DNA of 64,000 bases, from positions 744,001-808,000 of the forward strand of contig NW_024104351.1 of the NCBI RefSeq assembly GCF_003945595.2, read 5' to 3'. This DNA comes from Pipra filicauda (Eukaryota; Chordata; Aves; Passeriformes; Pipridae). Shown piece by piece: positions 1 to 13,300 of the stretch. The translations under genes were made by a program, and so were the position numbers. Below the pieces are notes generated by a model. That model saw only the letters and a list, made by a program, of their open reading frames with translations, searched no databases and was not told where the DNA came from. Each line of letters starts with the position of its first letter. Positions within the stretch are counted from its first letter, which is position 1.

Positions 1-1244
1 TAACTTCTGGTTCAGTTTCTGAGTTAAGAATTTTTTGTCTTGAGCAGTAGTCCCCCCACACCCTTTGAATACGTGTGTGGCTTACTATTTGATCCAGAGC
101 AAGTATTTCCAACAAAGGCAAACATCTCCCAGAATCAACATTCTTGTTGATAGTTTTACTGAAAGTGCTTTTGCGTACAATCTCTAGGAGCTGGGGAAGC
201 TCCGAAATTTTGATAGTTCATCATACAAGGTACAGGATATACCACAGCTAAACTGACTTGAACTTCCCAGTGTAACAAGGGTCATTTCAGGTAACGTTTG
301 TTTAATTGGTCATGGTCTGCCCTCACCTATGTACTGTTAGCTCCCCCAAAATAACCCTGTTAACGTTGCTGATATGCATGTATGATTCTGTACCTGCAGC
401 TGAGATGGAAAAACTGGTAGATTGCTGGGTATGAACCGGAAGTATGGTCGCTGGAAAAAGTACATGCCAGTGGAAGTGAAAGAAGGGGTGTTCCTTATAG
501 CAGACTAGGATATCCCTGTCTTTAAACAGTTGCAGCCTTCTTGTTGTTGAATTGGATGTGATGCTTAGCGGAAGTTTGACCAGACATGAAGTCCGTAACC
601 CCTGTAATGAGCTCTAATAAGTAGAAATCTTGTTCTTTGCCAATTCACTAGAAAAATCTATAGGATGAAATACTAGGTCTAATTACACAATTATAGAATG
701 TTTTTCAGAAGGGGTGCACTGTCATCCATCTTTTCTGTTCTAGCTCTGCTTTTTTTCTGAAAATTCAGCCTTGACTTTCATGCCAAGGGAGTTTTCAAGA
801 AACCCGAAGCACTATGTCTAGCTCCTATGATATTAATTTGCTTAAAATAGAAAACAACTCTAATTTCATTTCATTACAGTACTGTGACGTACTGTTCCAT
901 GCAAATACCAGGTATTTCTACTGTTCAGAAAGAGATGATTATAAGGTTTTGCATCTTGTTTTAAAAGCAATGATTTGTAGTCATTGGATTATATTGCAAT
1001 TTTTTTGTTGTTTACTGGGATTATATTTTAAGAAATATTAATGAACACTTAGAGTATTCCAGTTTGTGATTTTTAGATGGCTAAAAATTAGTGTTATGTA
1101 TAGAGAACATAGTTTATTAGTTGTATGTAACAAGAAATTATTTTCAAGTAGGGGAATTAAGAACTAACTCTTGTCAGGGTTGTGTAGTTAACATATGTTT
1201 ACTCTGGAAATGACAGTCTTTTGCCTACTGCCCTTAAATTTCAG
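1..1244 (+). other. LRIG3 intron, 3' part (presumed intron 3)
   Basis: No LRR-coding segment or other exon was found before the acceptor ending at 1244. The first LRRs and signal peptide expected upstream in LRIG3 are not here, so this is taken as the end of the intron before exon 4. The sequence is AT-rich. Short open frames are present but show no recognisable domain. Confidence 0.6.
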
Positions 1245-1379
1245 GACCAGTAACAAGATTGCCAATGTTTTGTCTGAACATCTGAAGCCATTTCAGAGTC
1301 TAGAAACTTTGGACTTGAGCAACAACAACATATCAGAACTAAAAATGTCATCATTTCCATCATTACACCTCAAGTATCT
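1245..1379 (+). CDS. LRIG3: LRIG3 exon 4: two leucine-rich repeats
   Basis: 135 nt, entered after TTTCAG and left at GTAAGT. Position 1245 completes a Leu codon from the preceding exon, and the exon ends on the first two bases of another Leu codon (phase 2 at both sides). It encodes two LRRs, with the motif [14 protein letters not shown] visible, and ends HLKYL. The number 4 is inferred from the human gene layout. Confidence 0.93.
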
Positions 1380-4300
1380 GTAAGTGAAACTTAGTATTAT
1401 TTCATTTTTCTTTCAGGTTACTTTCAAAAAAACTTGTTTGAAAACTTAGATTGGCAGCTGTTTGTTAAGGTACTCAGATCTTTTAATTAAACAGACATTA
1501 AATATTGCTATTTTCACCTGTTCAGCTTAATATCAGCTACTATCTTGAATATGTGAGTTGTTACAGTAAGATGTTTTTGTTCATAAAAAAAGCAAAGGCC
1601 ATTATCCTGAGATGAAACAAATAGATGTATCTTGAGAGAAATAGTTATGTAACAAAATGAATTTAAGTTCCCCATGGCTAGGCTAGTTTGAAGTTACATG
1701 AAGTTTGATAGACTTTGTGAATCTTTCTTAGGAATAATGGAATGCCGGAGCTATACTGAATGAGAATAAAGTAATGGTATTGCAACATATTATCTTCCTC
1801 TAGTATCACACTCCTGCAGATTAGAGCAGGGGTGGTGGTGAAATAGTATTTGACTATAGAATAAGCTGTCGAACTCTAATTAATATGATAAACAAAATTC
1901 CATTTATAAATGAGTAAGCACTGCAAGAGCTTTGTGTCTCACTACTTGGTATTAAGAATTTAATAAATAACTATAATAATTAAATAACTTCTAGGCATTA
2001 TTTCAACAGATATCTTAACAATAATCGAATAACCTCCATGGAGCCTGGTACCTTTGATAACTTGTCTACCACACTTCAAGTATTGAAACTGAACAGGAAC
2101 AAAATTTCAGCAATCCCTCAGAAGATGTTTAAACTCTCCCATCTGCAGCACCTGTAAGTGCAAACTACAATTGACTAATTGTTTTCAGGTTTTCCAAAGC
2201 ACTGGCAGTGCTTGAACTTTAGCCTTTAACTTAACCAGAGGCACAGTGAGACAGATACAAAAAATATATTACTACAACCCTTTGTAACTGCAGCACTGTA
2301 GTGAACAAAACTAGTCTTATATGTTGGTGAGATGTGAGTAGTCTTTGTGTTTAAAATTGTTTGCCTATTAAAAGAAAAAAAACCCAAAAGGCTGGGGAAG
2401 GGGTAATAGCGATATTCCTGTAAAAAAGCCTGGGGAAAATAGTAAGTGAAGTAAACTTTTATAGTTCACTGCAGCAGTCATTTACTTTTGTTCTTTCATG
2501 GTGAAATGAAGGAAATTCACTTGCTTTCAGAAGGTATGACTATAAGCAATATGCTTGAGTAAATAGACCTTCAGCTTCATTGATACAATGCTGTCTATAA
2601 ATGTTTTATCAAATAAATAATGAAGTTATTTAATAAAGTTACTTAATATGAAAGAGACTGGGGAATTTTTTTTAAATAAAAACTTACAAAGTGTCCAGGA
2701 AATGGACAAGAGGATGGGCTACACTTTGCAAATACTGGATAATTAATTCCCATATCAGATAGTCAAGAGTTAAAAATTACAAATTCTCTTAGGTTAACCT
2801 TGAAAGTGCAAGGTCATAAGAACACTGCAAAGGCTGTGTGTAGTGGCAGAAGGGTGAGTGCCAAGACCGTTTGAGAAAGAGGGAAGGTGTTTTTGTGTAA
2901 CTAGTTGTGGAGAAGGAGGAAGAAATGTTTAATGAGTGCTTGGCTCCAGATTAAGAAAGAGAGGGGTCACTGGTGACATTAATTTTTGCCTAGTTATCAC
3001 AACTAAATTGTTAAGTTTTTCTTTCTGATGGATTATTGGTTGCAATTACAAGCTAACCTTAACAGCTCTACTCCGGGATAAACACCAGGAACTTGCTTTC
3101 ACTTTTAAATTTGTGAACAGGCTTTACCATGACATTCTAGGTCTACAGGGATTCTTGAAGTCTGAAAATCAAGGAACTACCAAGTACTTGTCCTCAGTAT
3201 CAAAAAGGCAGAACAGTATTAGCATGGTTAAACATAATGGATTGCAATAAAATTTTTGATCTTTATTACTTCTTGTCTGTTTTATGTGCAAGAAAAGCAT
3301 TTAAATAAGGTTCTTTTCCAGAGAGGGAAGAAAGGTTCTTGGCTTGCAGGTAAAATTACTGTGCTGTAACTGTAAATTTTATTGATGCAGGGAGCTGAAT
3401 CGCAACAAAATTAGAAAAATAGATGGGCTTACTTTCCAAGGACTTCCAGCTTTGAAATCATTAAAGCTGCAGAGAAATGGAGTTACGAGGCTCATGGATG
3501 GTGCTTTCTGGGGATTGACCAACATGGAAGTCTTGTAAGTATCAAACTTCTGCTGGGAGGTTCTGCTGATAACATATAAGTAGAATTACACAAAATTAAT
3601 AGAATTTCCTGGTAAAATTTAGAGATGTCTTTGAATTAAATTGTTTTGGTGTGATTTGAAAAACAGCAATCAGTCAGTAGTCAGTGTGTAGGGCAGCACA
3701 TTCTGAATGCATGTATACAATTCTAGATGTAAATAGAGGCTGCAGCTATCTAGCCAGTGTCATGAAGTCAGATGTGGACCTGTGGCAAAGCATGCCCGCT
3801 GCTGAGTTTCTGAACCTTATGTCTTTTGTCTGTTTGTGTGTGTTTGTAGGCAGCTGGACCATAACAACTTAACAGAGGTAACCAAAGGCTGGCTTTATGG
3901 CTTGCTGATGCTGCAGCAACTCCATCTCAGTCAAAATGCCATCAGCAGGATCAGTCCTGATGCCTGGGAATTTTGCCAAAAACTCAGTGAGCTGTGAGTA
4001 GCTTTATTCTATTCCAGTTTTGAAAGCCGGGTACATGTCAAAGCATGAGATTCTTACTACTGATCTGTGAATTTTTCATAACAGAGTTTCCAAGGTGACA
4101 ACAACTTTTCTGTATGAGAGAGTTATATTTTGTTGAAAGAAGTTGTAGTCAACTGTGACTGCTTTATTTCACTGTGGGAGTTGTACGAAAGCTGTAACAG
4201 TCACTTTCAAATGAAAGAAATTCATTCTGCAGTAATTTGTGAATTGTTTGAAACAATGCACAAGAGTGTGGTCAAAAATGGTGTAGTAGTTTTGTGATAA

Positions 4301-7300
4301 CTGTAAGGGGAAAAGATGTGCTCCTCCCAAAAATTCACCTGGGTTGATCTGAGTTAAATAAGCACTGCAGTTGAACATTAAAATGTTTTTTTCCCCCCTT
4401 AAATTTGCAGAGATTTGACATTCAATCAATTAGCAAGGTTAGATGATTCAAGCTTCATTGGTTTAAGCGTGCTGGTTGGACTATACATTGGAAACAACAA
4501 AGTAAATTACATTGCTGATTGTGCCTTCAGGGGACTTTCCAGTCTACAGATTTTGTAAGTTGACAAACTCAATTTGTAAGGTTAAAAACCTTAAGAAAAA
4601 CCCTCAGCATTTACAGTTAGTTCTTTTCCTTGTGAAATATACAGGAACCTTTTGTTACCTTCCCCTTATCAGCGTATGTTTCTCTTACAGTAGGATTTAT
4701 TTTCAGAATAGTTCGTCTTTTGTTAAGGCTGTGCACAATGGATTGTGGTAATTATTATATGAATTTTCAGTAGCATTATTATGGGAAAGACCTGTCTCCA
4801 TTTGAAGGCAGTGAGCAGCACTGCTACCCACAGCTTTAGGGATCTGAATCATAGTTGTGTCTTAAATAAATCAACATTTTCCCTCATAGTACAAATAAGA
4901 AGACAAAACTCAAACTGTATTATTATGGATGCTGATGCTTATCTTGACTGGACAATTGCTCTAAGCATTTGAGCATGTTTTGAAATCTTCCCCTTTCTTA
5001 AAGGAAGGGGAAGAACAAAGTAAACTAATCTAAATATATTCTACTTTGTTAAAATTGTCCCATTGCGTACAATTGACCCATCTGTTGGCCAGATGAGCAA
5101 AATGATTGCCTTTCCCTCTAGGTTTTTAAAAGGATGCTAACACTTTACTTCCAGGGGTTTGCTGACATACTGATACTTTGGGGGTCTAGCACAGATGTAT
5201 TTCAAAGGGATGTATGCTATGTTTTTTTAAGAATACAGGGAGTTGTAGATCATAAAGAGAGGAAGTCAGAATTTTGAGTTGTCTAGGAATTGTTAGGCTT
5301 TTCCTCCTAGATTTTTCTTTCTCCTCTAGTCCTACCCTGTTGATTCTTTGCTGACACACCACTCTGTACACAAATCTCTAATCTCTTTATCCTTCATAGA
5401 TAACTGAATGTTGTGGATGTTTTGGGATGTAGAAATGATTCTCTGGGTGTTCTCTGGGTGTTAATACTATGAACTTAAAAAGACATGAATGTGTTTTGGG
5501 CATGATCCCTTCCCTTCCTATGATGCTCCTTCTCTTATAATAGTCCTGTATCTGAATAGCCTTGGAGGGGAATGTGGGTTTGTTTGCTAATGATTCTGAA
5601 AACTTTTGAGTTTGTGATCTTTTTAACTATCAGTCGGAAAAGTACTAAGAATCAGTCTCTCAGTAAAAATTGAAATAGTTAGTCAGGAAAAGTTTCTCTT
5701 AAAAAAACACAAAAAATGACTAAACAAAAAAACAGCCTACCAGAAAGCTATTTTAGAATTTTTTTTTTAATAAAATGTGCTGTCAAAGAATTATATACCT
5801 TGTTCTTTTTAATAGCTTTTGTGGTTTGATTTCCCCATCCCTCTTAAACAGGGATCTGAAAAACAATGAAATATCCTGGACTATTGAAGATATGAATGGT
5901 GCTTTCTCTGGCCTAGATAAACTTAGGAAGCTGTGAGTATTGCTACGATATTTGTATATCATCATTCCTTAAAAAAATTCGCTTAGCTTGTGTGTGTTTC
6001 AGGGTACAAGCCCAACACTTAATGATGTTATGTTTTCCATAGCTGAGATGATTTTTTTTCTCCCTTACCATTTTATTCTATATAAGATGTTCCTTTTCTA
6101 TAAAAGAAACTTCAGATTTTTCAAGTCAAACTAATCTGAAATATTTTAATTATTATTACTACTTCCGGAAATATTTATCAAAGAATGAGGCTTTCCCATA
6201 ATACAAAATAATAAATATATCCTATGACAAAGGCATAGTGACAGAGATAGTATTTGATAAAGTAATGCAGCATCCAATGGAGGTGACTTCATTTCATTGA
6301 GATTTTCAAATGCAGATCTGTGAAATAAAAAGATGTTTATATGTATATATTTAGAATAATGCATGTCACTTAACTGTACACCTTAAATGTCTTCTAAAAT
6401 TATGGTAAAATCTAGATATTTATTCAAGGTAAATAAATTAATATCTTTTAGATTTGAGAGATTTTGCTGCATTGGACATGGCTTAATAGTGAATATTAGT
6501 CACGGTTTGGAAACAAATGCCAAACCCACAATTATTCAGCTCAAAAATAATCTTGATTTAATTTCATCTTCTTTGCATTATGTGCTTAAATTTTTTAGGA
6601 TGCTCCAAGGAAACAGGATTAGATCCATTACAAAGAAAGCATTTTCTGGTTTGGATGCACTTGAACACTTGTAAGTAGTAGAAATTGACATTTAACCCAA
6701 AATTGGAAAAAAATAATTTTGATACTAATTGAAATAAAAATGGGACTAACAAGCTTTACTTGTGACTTTGGATGAAATACAATTACCATGGTTGCTGCTG
6801 TGATCTTTAGAAGGTTCTTCAGTTTTGGAGTTATGCTGAGTATTTTGGAATTAATGCAAAAAGTGTTGTATATTAAGTGTGCTATAAAACTCCTTAGCTG
6901 TGTCTCGTTCACTTTAGAGCTTGAGGATCCTTTGTATATCACTAGAATAGCAATCTATTCCTTGAGTCTTAAATATATTCAGTTTAATAAATTACTACTT
7001 TCCTCTAATGTTATTTTTCTTTTGTTTTCCTAGAGATCTAAGTAACAATGCAATTATGTCAGTTCAAGGAAATGCATTTTCACAAATGAAGAAACTCAAA
7101 GAATTGTAAGTTTCTATCAAAAGGCATCACCTCTATTAAATATATATATATATATAAATATATAAATAAAAGCCTTGTAAGATGTCACCTAATGCAGTGA
7201 TAAAGTTGTGCTGTAATCTATCTGAAGTCACATAAAAAGTTTGTCAGTGTTTTGGGTTCTTTTATTTTTTTATATGATGGGTGTATTTAAGTGAGAGAGT

Positions 7301-10300
7301 GTGGGATAGGAGGCATTTGTTTTCTGCTACATTTGGTGTCTGTAAAAAGTCCTTATTTTAAATTGACTGATCTCTGATGGGTTTTAAATAAGGAAGACTG
7401 ATGTAATATGCTATAAGATCAGCAGTGCTATCATTGAGCTAAAGCTTACTGGACCAGTGAAATACAGTGCTGCAATTCTTTTGTAAAGACCTGGTTGTCA
7501 GTGCTTGTAATTGGGTCCTTCTGTCCTATAGTAGCAAAGGGACAGATCTTCAGAGAAGTAGCGAAGCGGTCACTGGGAAAAATGTATTCTTCTAGTGAGG
7601 ATTTTCTTTTTGTCCTCTTACCATTTTTTTCTATTGATCAATACGGAACAACATTGTCACTGCTCCCTGTGTTTTAAGCGCAGCTAATTCTTCCTCTTGC
7701 ATATATATCTTGTGTCTCCTCTATTATTATCAGCATTATCTAGTCAAACCTGTTGGCCTGAACTGCTCTGTAGATAATCTGTCAGCAAACTAAAGAATAA
7801 CAAAAAGATGCTGCTCTCATGAGTAGAAACTGCTTGAAGCTCGTCTGGAGCTTTTCATTTGTGTTCTTCAGACTCCTATCGAGTATCATTGGGAGCTGGC
7901 TCTCTGTTCATCTTACAGAATTACTCCATGTTGAGTGCCATAGAGAAAGTAGCAAGGAACCTTGCATATTTCATAGACTCAGAGAACAGCCCAGGTTGGA
8001 AGGTACCTAAAAGGGTCATCTGGTCCTACCTTTCCTTGAAAAGGGTGGCTAGATGAGGTTATCTAGAACCATGTCCAGTTGTGTCTTGAAAGCCTCCAGT
8101 CCTGGGCACTCCACCAGGTCACATGTTGTTCCAGTGTATGATTGTTCACACTGTAAAATATTTTTTTCTTGTATCTAGACAGTATTTGGTTCATTTGAAA
8201 TTCAGTTGAATGTTACCCATATTGTGCTGTAGCTGCTCTAGAAAACAGAAGCCATGGTTCTACCCGTAGCCAGGGGTTTTCTGCCTTTCCTCTTCCTTGA
8301 GTTGGACCTGGTTGTATTTCTTGATTAGTTTGCTGAACTCACTCAGCCAGCTTCAAGGCAGTTGCTAGTTTGGCACAGGAGAACTGGGAGCACAGTGCTG
8401 ACAGTTAGGAATTGATATAGATGATTTGAAGAGTGATCAAATGTGATAGAAAGACAGGCTAACACTGCTCCAGGAGGTGTAAGATGCTGTAAGATACTAG
8501 ACTGTAAACAACTTCAGTGAAATAACTATTGAAGAGTTGTTGGTGTTGTTTTTCCTGTACTTTTCTTGAAACACCTGGTAGACAGATTATGTCTGAGGAA
8601 GATACAGACAGATGGTAGAAAGTAGTTTCCCACAAGTGAGATTATTTAGTATAACTTCATATCTGATAGTTTTATTCTGAGGCCCTAGAGGAAAATAATA
8701 TGACAGATACCTACCTACTTCATCAGGATAGCAAAAAAATTGTGGTTTGTCTGCTCATAAAAATAACAAGAATGATTCTAAAACTTAAGTGAAAGATGAC
8801 CTGTTTCATCTCAATGTAAACTGGTGAGCTGGCATCCCTAGGTTTTTATGCAGTGCTAATGTGAAAAAGAGCACAGAGACACTCTTCCTTTTCTTCAAGA
8901 AAAAAAAAATCAAGAATTACTATGTCTTCATTTATCTTTAAAGCTGTATATCTCCCTGGATCCATAAATTATTTTTGCTTTTCTTTCAAGAACAGGTGAG
9001 ATTTGAAGAGAGGTATTTTACTACTGAATGTGGTTTTTTAATATGTTTTTTTAAGGGTGATTTTGAGTTTTCAGCCAAAAACGAGAACTCTTCCTGCTTG
9101 AACTCCTGATTCTAGATGCTTACCAGAATATTTCTTTGCTTTTTTATTTTTTCACTGTGTGAGTGTAGATATTCCCACAGGTTAGGTAAGTTCTGCACAA
9201 GTTATTTCAACAAGTTACTATTCTCTGTCTCCCCACTCCCCTTTTTAAATATCTTTGCCAAGATAAATTCTGACTGAAAGGGAAATGACAGAATGAAGCT
9301 GTCTCAGATGTTGACTTCCAGAGTGCCTGCCTTCTGCACTGTTCTCCTGCATGCCCATTCCAGGTGTCCTACTGCTGACTGTACTTTTGTACCTGATACA
9401 GCACAAATATGCCTGTTTGCCTGTACTCATATTTGTAGCAGAAGCTGGGAGTTCAGGATAACGTGTCTGTTTTGTAGAATGTAGGAGTCATGACAATAGT
9501 GTCACTACACTTGAGCTGAACAATATTGCTGTCTTTTCTCTTGTGATACATGTGTTTAGCCTCAAAATTTATTTTGTTACTAATGTGTGCTCATATAGAT
9601 ACGTAATACAAATAGAAAAAACAAACAAACCGACTTTGAGTGTAACTGCTTTCTCTCAGGCACTTCAACACATCGAGTCTCTTGTGTGACTGCCAGTTAA
9701 AATGGCTACCACAGTGGATGTCAGAGAACAGCTTCCAGAGCTTTGTAAATGCCAGTTGTGCCCATCCTCAACTGCTAAAAGGGAGAAGTATTTTTGCTGT
9801 CAGCCTGGATGGGTTTGTCTGTGGTAAGTATAGCCTCTATTTCTCATTCCATAGAAAAATTTTGCTGTATGCTTAGTTTTTGTTGTAGTTTCTTCGATAT
9901 GTTTTGATTTCTATAATAAAATGGAGAGGATTTGATATTTATTAACATTTTTTTCTGTTCCCAAACTGTGATGTAGATGCTCAAAACTTGTAGCTTTGTA
10001 CAAGTTGGGGAGTGACAGTCTTTTGGCTTTTATTTTATGTACAGCTTGCTTACATAGTACGTAGCATAATGTACAAGGGAAAGCTCAATAGTTCGTGGTG
10101 ATATATGTGTGTGCCTCCATTTACACTGTTGATATTTTGTATTTCAGTTTACCAGATAGTAAATGCTAGTAAAATATTTTTACTTGAGAATTTGAGGTGA
10201 TAGTATCTGCCTTAAAAATGAAAGTTTTCTGTGTGTGTTTAGTAGCATTCATTATTCACCTGTATGTTGTGTTCTCTATTTAAAGCAAAGTGAAGCTGAG

Positions 10301-13300
10301 TATTCAGAGTAAAGATGTGTGTTTAGGTACTCTGATACATAAAACGGGAACTGCAAAAATATTAGGAAATTAAAAGCTAACTGGATTTCTTGTATTTTTG
10401 TTGAATACATTTTTTTTACTAAAAAGGATTCAAACTTTGTATTCTTCATAGACAAAACAGTAACTATCTTCTCAATAATTTTCCTCTCATAACAAATATA
10501 ACTACTTAATTTTTACTGTTGCTGCTCATATCCTTTTTTCAGTGGGAAAGCAGGTACGGAGTATAAAATAGTATACAAAAATGTTGTTTTCTCTCTTTCT
10601 ATTAGCAGTCAAATATTTAATAAATAATGAGTAGGTGCTGGCTACTGCTGAAAGGAGAAGTTGACAGTGCAGAAAATTACAGATTACTTGGTGGTTAAAG
10701 GAGTATATATGAAATATACATCCTTATTTATGAGAAACTCATTCTGTCAAAAAATTAAATTGGGAATTTAAATATATAACTTTTATTTGTTAAACCAGGG
10801 GCTTTAACAAATTGTGACCTTTCTTTTAGCTGCTGAATGCCATTTTTAATTAACTCATTTCAAACCCTTTAAGATGTATTAGCAAAAGGGAATGTACTAA
10901 TAGTTGTTATATTTAATACTTAATGTAATTGTCAGAAGTAACTAAAATCTCTTAATGCAATCAAATAAGTGATTCACTTAAATCTTTAAAGTGTACCATC
11001 ACTAGACATTTGGGTGTACACTCCTTGCCTTACGAGTTTACAATGACTGCTTTTACTTTTATAGAATTTTTAAGAGAAGTGTATTGACTCCTGTGTGAAA
11101 TTAAAATGTGGGTATAAATGTGTGTCTCTGTGATACATTCATCCAAATACACATTCAAATAGTTCTTTTCTGACAAAACACAGTGCCTGTATTATCCTGG
11201 TGTGTTCTTCTGTATTCTGTACTGTATGCTTATTTGAGTGACCTTTTTATCCCCCCCTTCCTGTCGAATAATTAAGATTAAAATATATTCTCCTGTCCTC
11301 TCACAAGGCTAATTTAAGTATTTACAGAGCTTTACTTTAGTTATCTCTGTGCAAAGTCAGTGAAAGTATCAAATTAATTCTCAAATTGTATAGTTTGTCA
11401 TGGAGGACTTAAGGCATGGGTATGAGGCATGAAAAACAAATGGCCTTGGAGATTCTTAAGGTCCTTGCTTAGAGTCCCAGATTCACGTTGCCCTGTCACT
11501 GGAGCACAGCTTCAGACCCGCGTATCTTTTGCAGGCAGCTCAAGGCTAGGCTATCTGCACATCTTATTTTCTTTTGTAACACACAGCGTGAAAGTTCTTT
11601 TAAGAAATAACACTTTGACCTTGATACGTGATTCCCAAACAAATGAGATGTAAGGAGACAAGGGGCTAGATAAAAATGGACTCTTGTGCAGGGAGGAGTA
11701 TTTGGGGCACAGGCCTTTTCCTGCAGTTCCTGTGAAGTTTTTCAGGAGATTGGAGACATCTTGAAAATTGGGAATATGCTAAGGCTTTTGCTTTTGGGAG
11801 ACCAGGCATCTAATTGCCCACTCCTTTTATACATGCAGTGTACATACAATCGAATAAATAATTCAGAAGGCAATAAATTCTGTAAACTCACAGCATGTCA
11901 CTTTGAAGGTAACTTTTCAATGGTAAAGAGACCTCCAGAAATTAATGTCTTGAAGTTCTTGTGTGCTGTCCTGCTTAAGGGATCTTTATCCTTTTTGGAC
12001 CAAACAGCCACAGATCACTGAAACACTGGCTTTTGTACACGATTTTTTGTTTATGGGTTTGGGTAAAACCCTTGACTATAACTTACAGTTTCTGATGGCA
12101 GAAGAACTGTGCTTTCAATAAAGAAAAACCCACAGCAGCCTCAGGTGTTGTAAATATGAAGGGTAGGCTTCTTGACTGATGTTGGGAATAGTTCTTATGG
12201 ATGTCAGGGGGTAGTTCTTCCATCTTCAGGGCTGCTATTAAACAAACTATACACGTAGTCTGATTTTAAATGTGCTTTTTTTTCAATGAGAGATGGCTTG
12301 GCACAATAAACTCATAAAATATGGCATCTTTAGTCATAAAATATGGCATCTTCACTAGCTAAGGCTAGTGAAGTTTAAAACGAAAGCATTGTGTATCCAT
12401 TTTATAAACAGTTATCTGACTCCTCTCTCAAACCTATAAAACAAGGCTTACAAACTCTTTCTGAAAAGAGTCCTCAGGCCTCACCTTTATTTTTTTTTTC
12501 TCTTGCCCTGTGTTACTTTTTCTCCCTTCTGTGCAGATGATTTTCCTAAACCACAGATCACCGTACAGCCAGAAACCCAGTCAGCAATCAAAGGCTCCAA
12601 TTTGAGTTTTGTGTGTTCGGCAGCCAGCAGCAGTGATTCCCCAATGACTTTTGCATGGAAGAAAGACAATGAATTACTGCAAGATGCTGAAATGGAGAAT
12701 TATGCACACCTCCGGGCACAGGGCGGTGAAGTGATGGAGTACACTACCATCCTTCGACTGCGCAACGTTGAGTTCAGTAATGAAGGGAAATACCAGTGTG
12801 TTATTTCAAATCACTTTGGTTCATCTTACTCTGTGAAAGCCAAACTTACAGTAAACAGTAAGTATGTTACTTTTTGCTTGTGGCCTTAAAAGTAGAATGA
12901 TTTTAATCAAGATATGTAAACACAGTTTTTCCATTCTCATCATCTGCATCTTTTAAGAGATCCCTTAATATGCTGAGATTATTTCTTAAAATACATCTAC
13001 TTCTAAGATCAGACCATTCAGCTTTACATCTGGTCCCATTGTGTTGAAGCATAGTATAGGAAAAAACAAGTAACAAGATTCATAGTAAATCTTATAGATA
13101 GACAAAATCTATCTTACAAGATGGAAAAAACATTAATCCTGTCTTCACAGGAGGTAAGTGTATGCTTTGTTTCAAGGTGCTGCGGAAAGGTCATGTAGGA
13201 GGCTGTTTGCAGAAATGAGATTTGGATCTAGGGGGTCTCACATACTTCACAGTTCCCTCCGTTTCTCTCTGCTGGATACTGATAAATTTAGGTTGTGTGC

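Noticed and set aside
6387..6598. Open frame running into exon 10 from upstream
   Set aside because: Intron read-through; only 6599-6670 matches LRIG3 and is bounded by splice sites.
11686..12021. 111-codon open frame in intron 12 as an alternative LRIG3 exon
   Set aside because: It matches no LRIG sequence and lacks splice signals in suitable phase.
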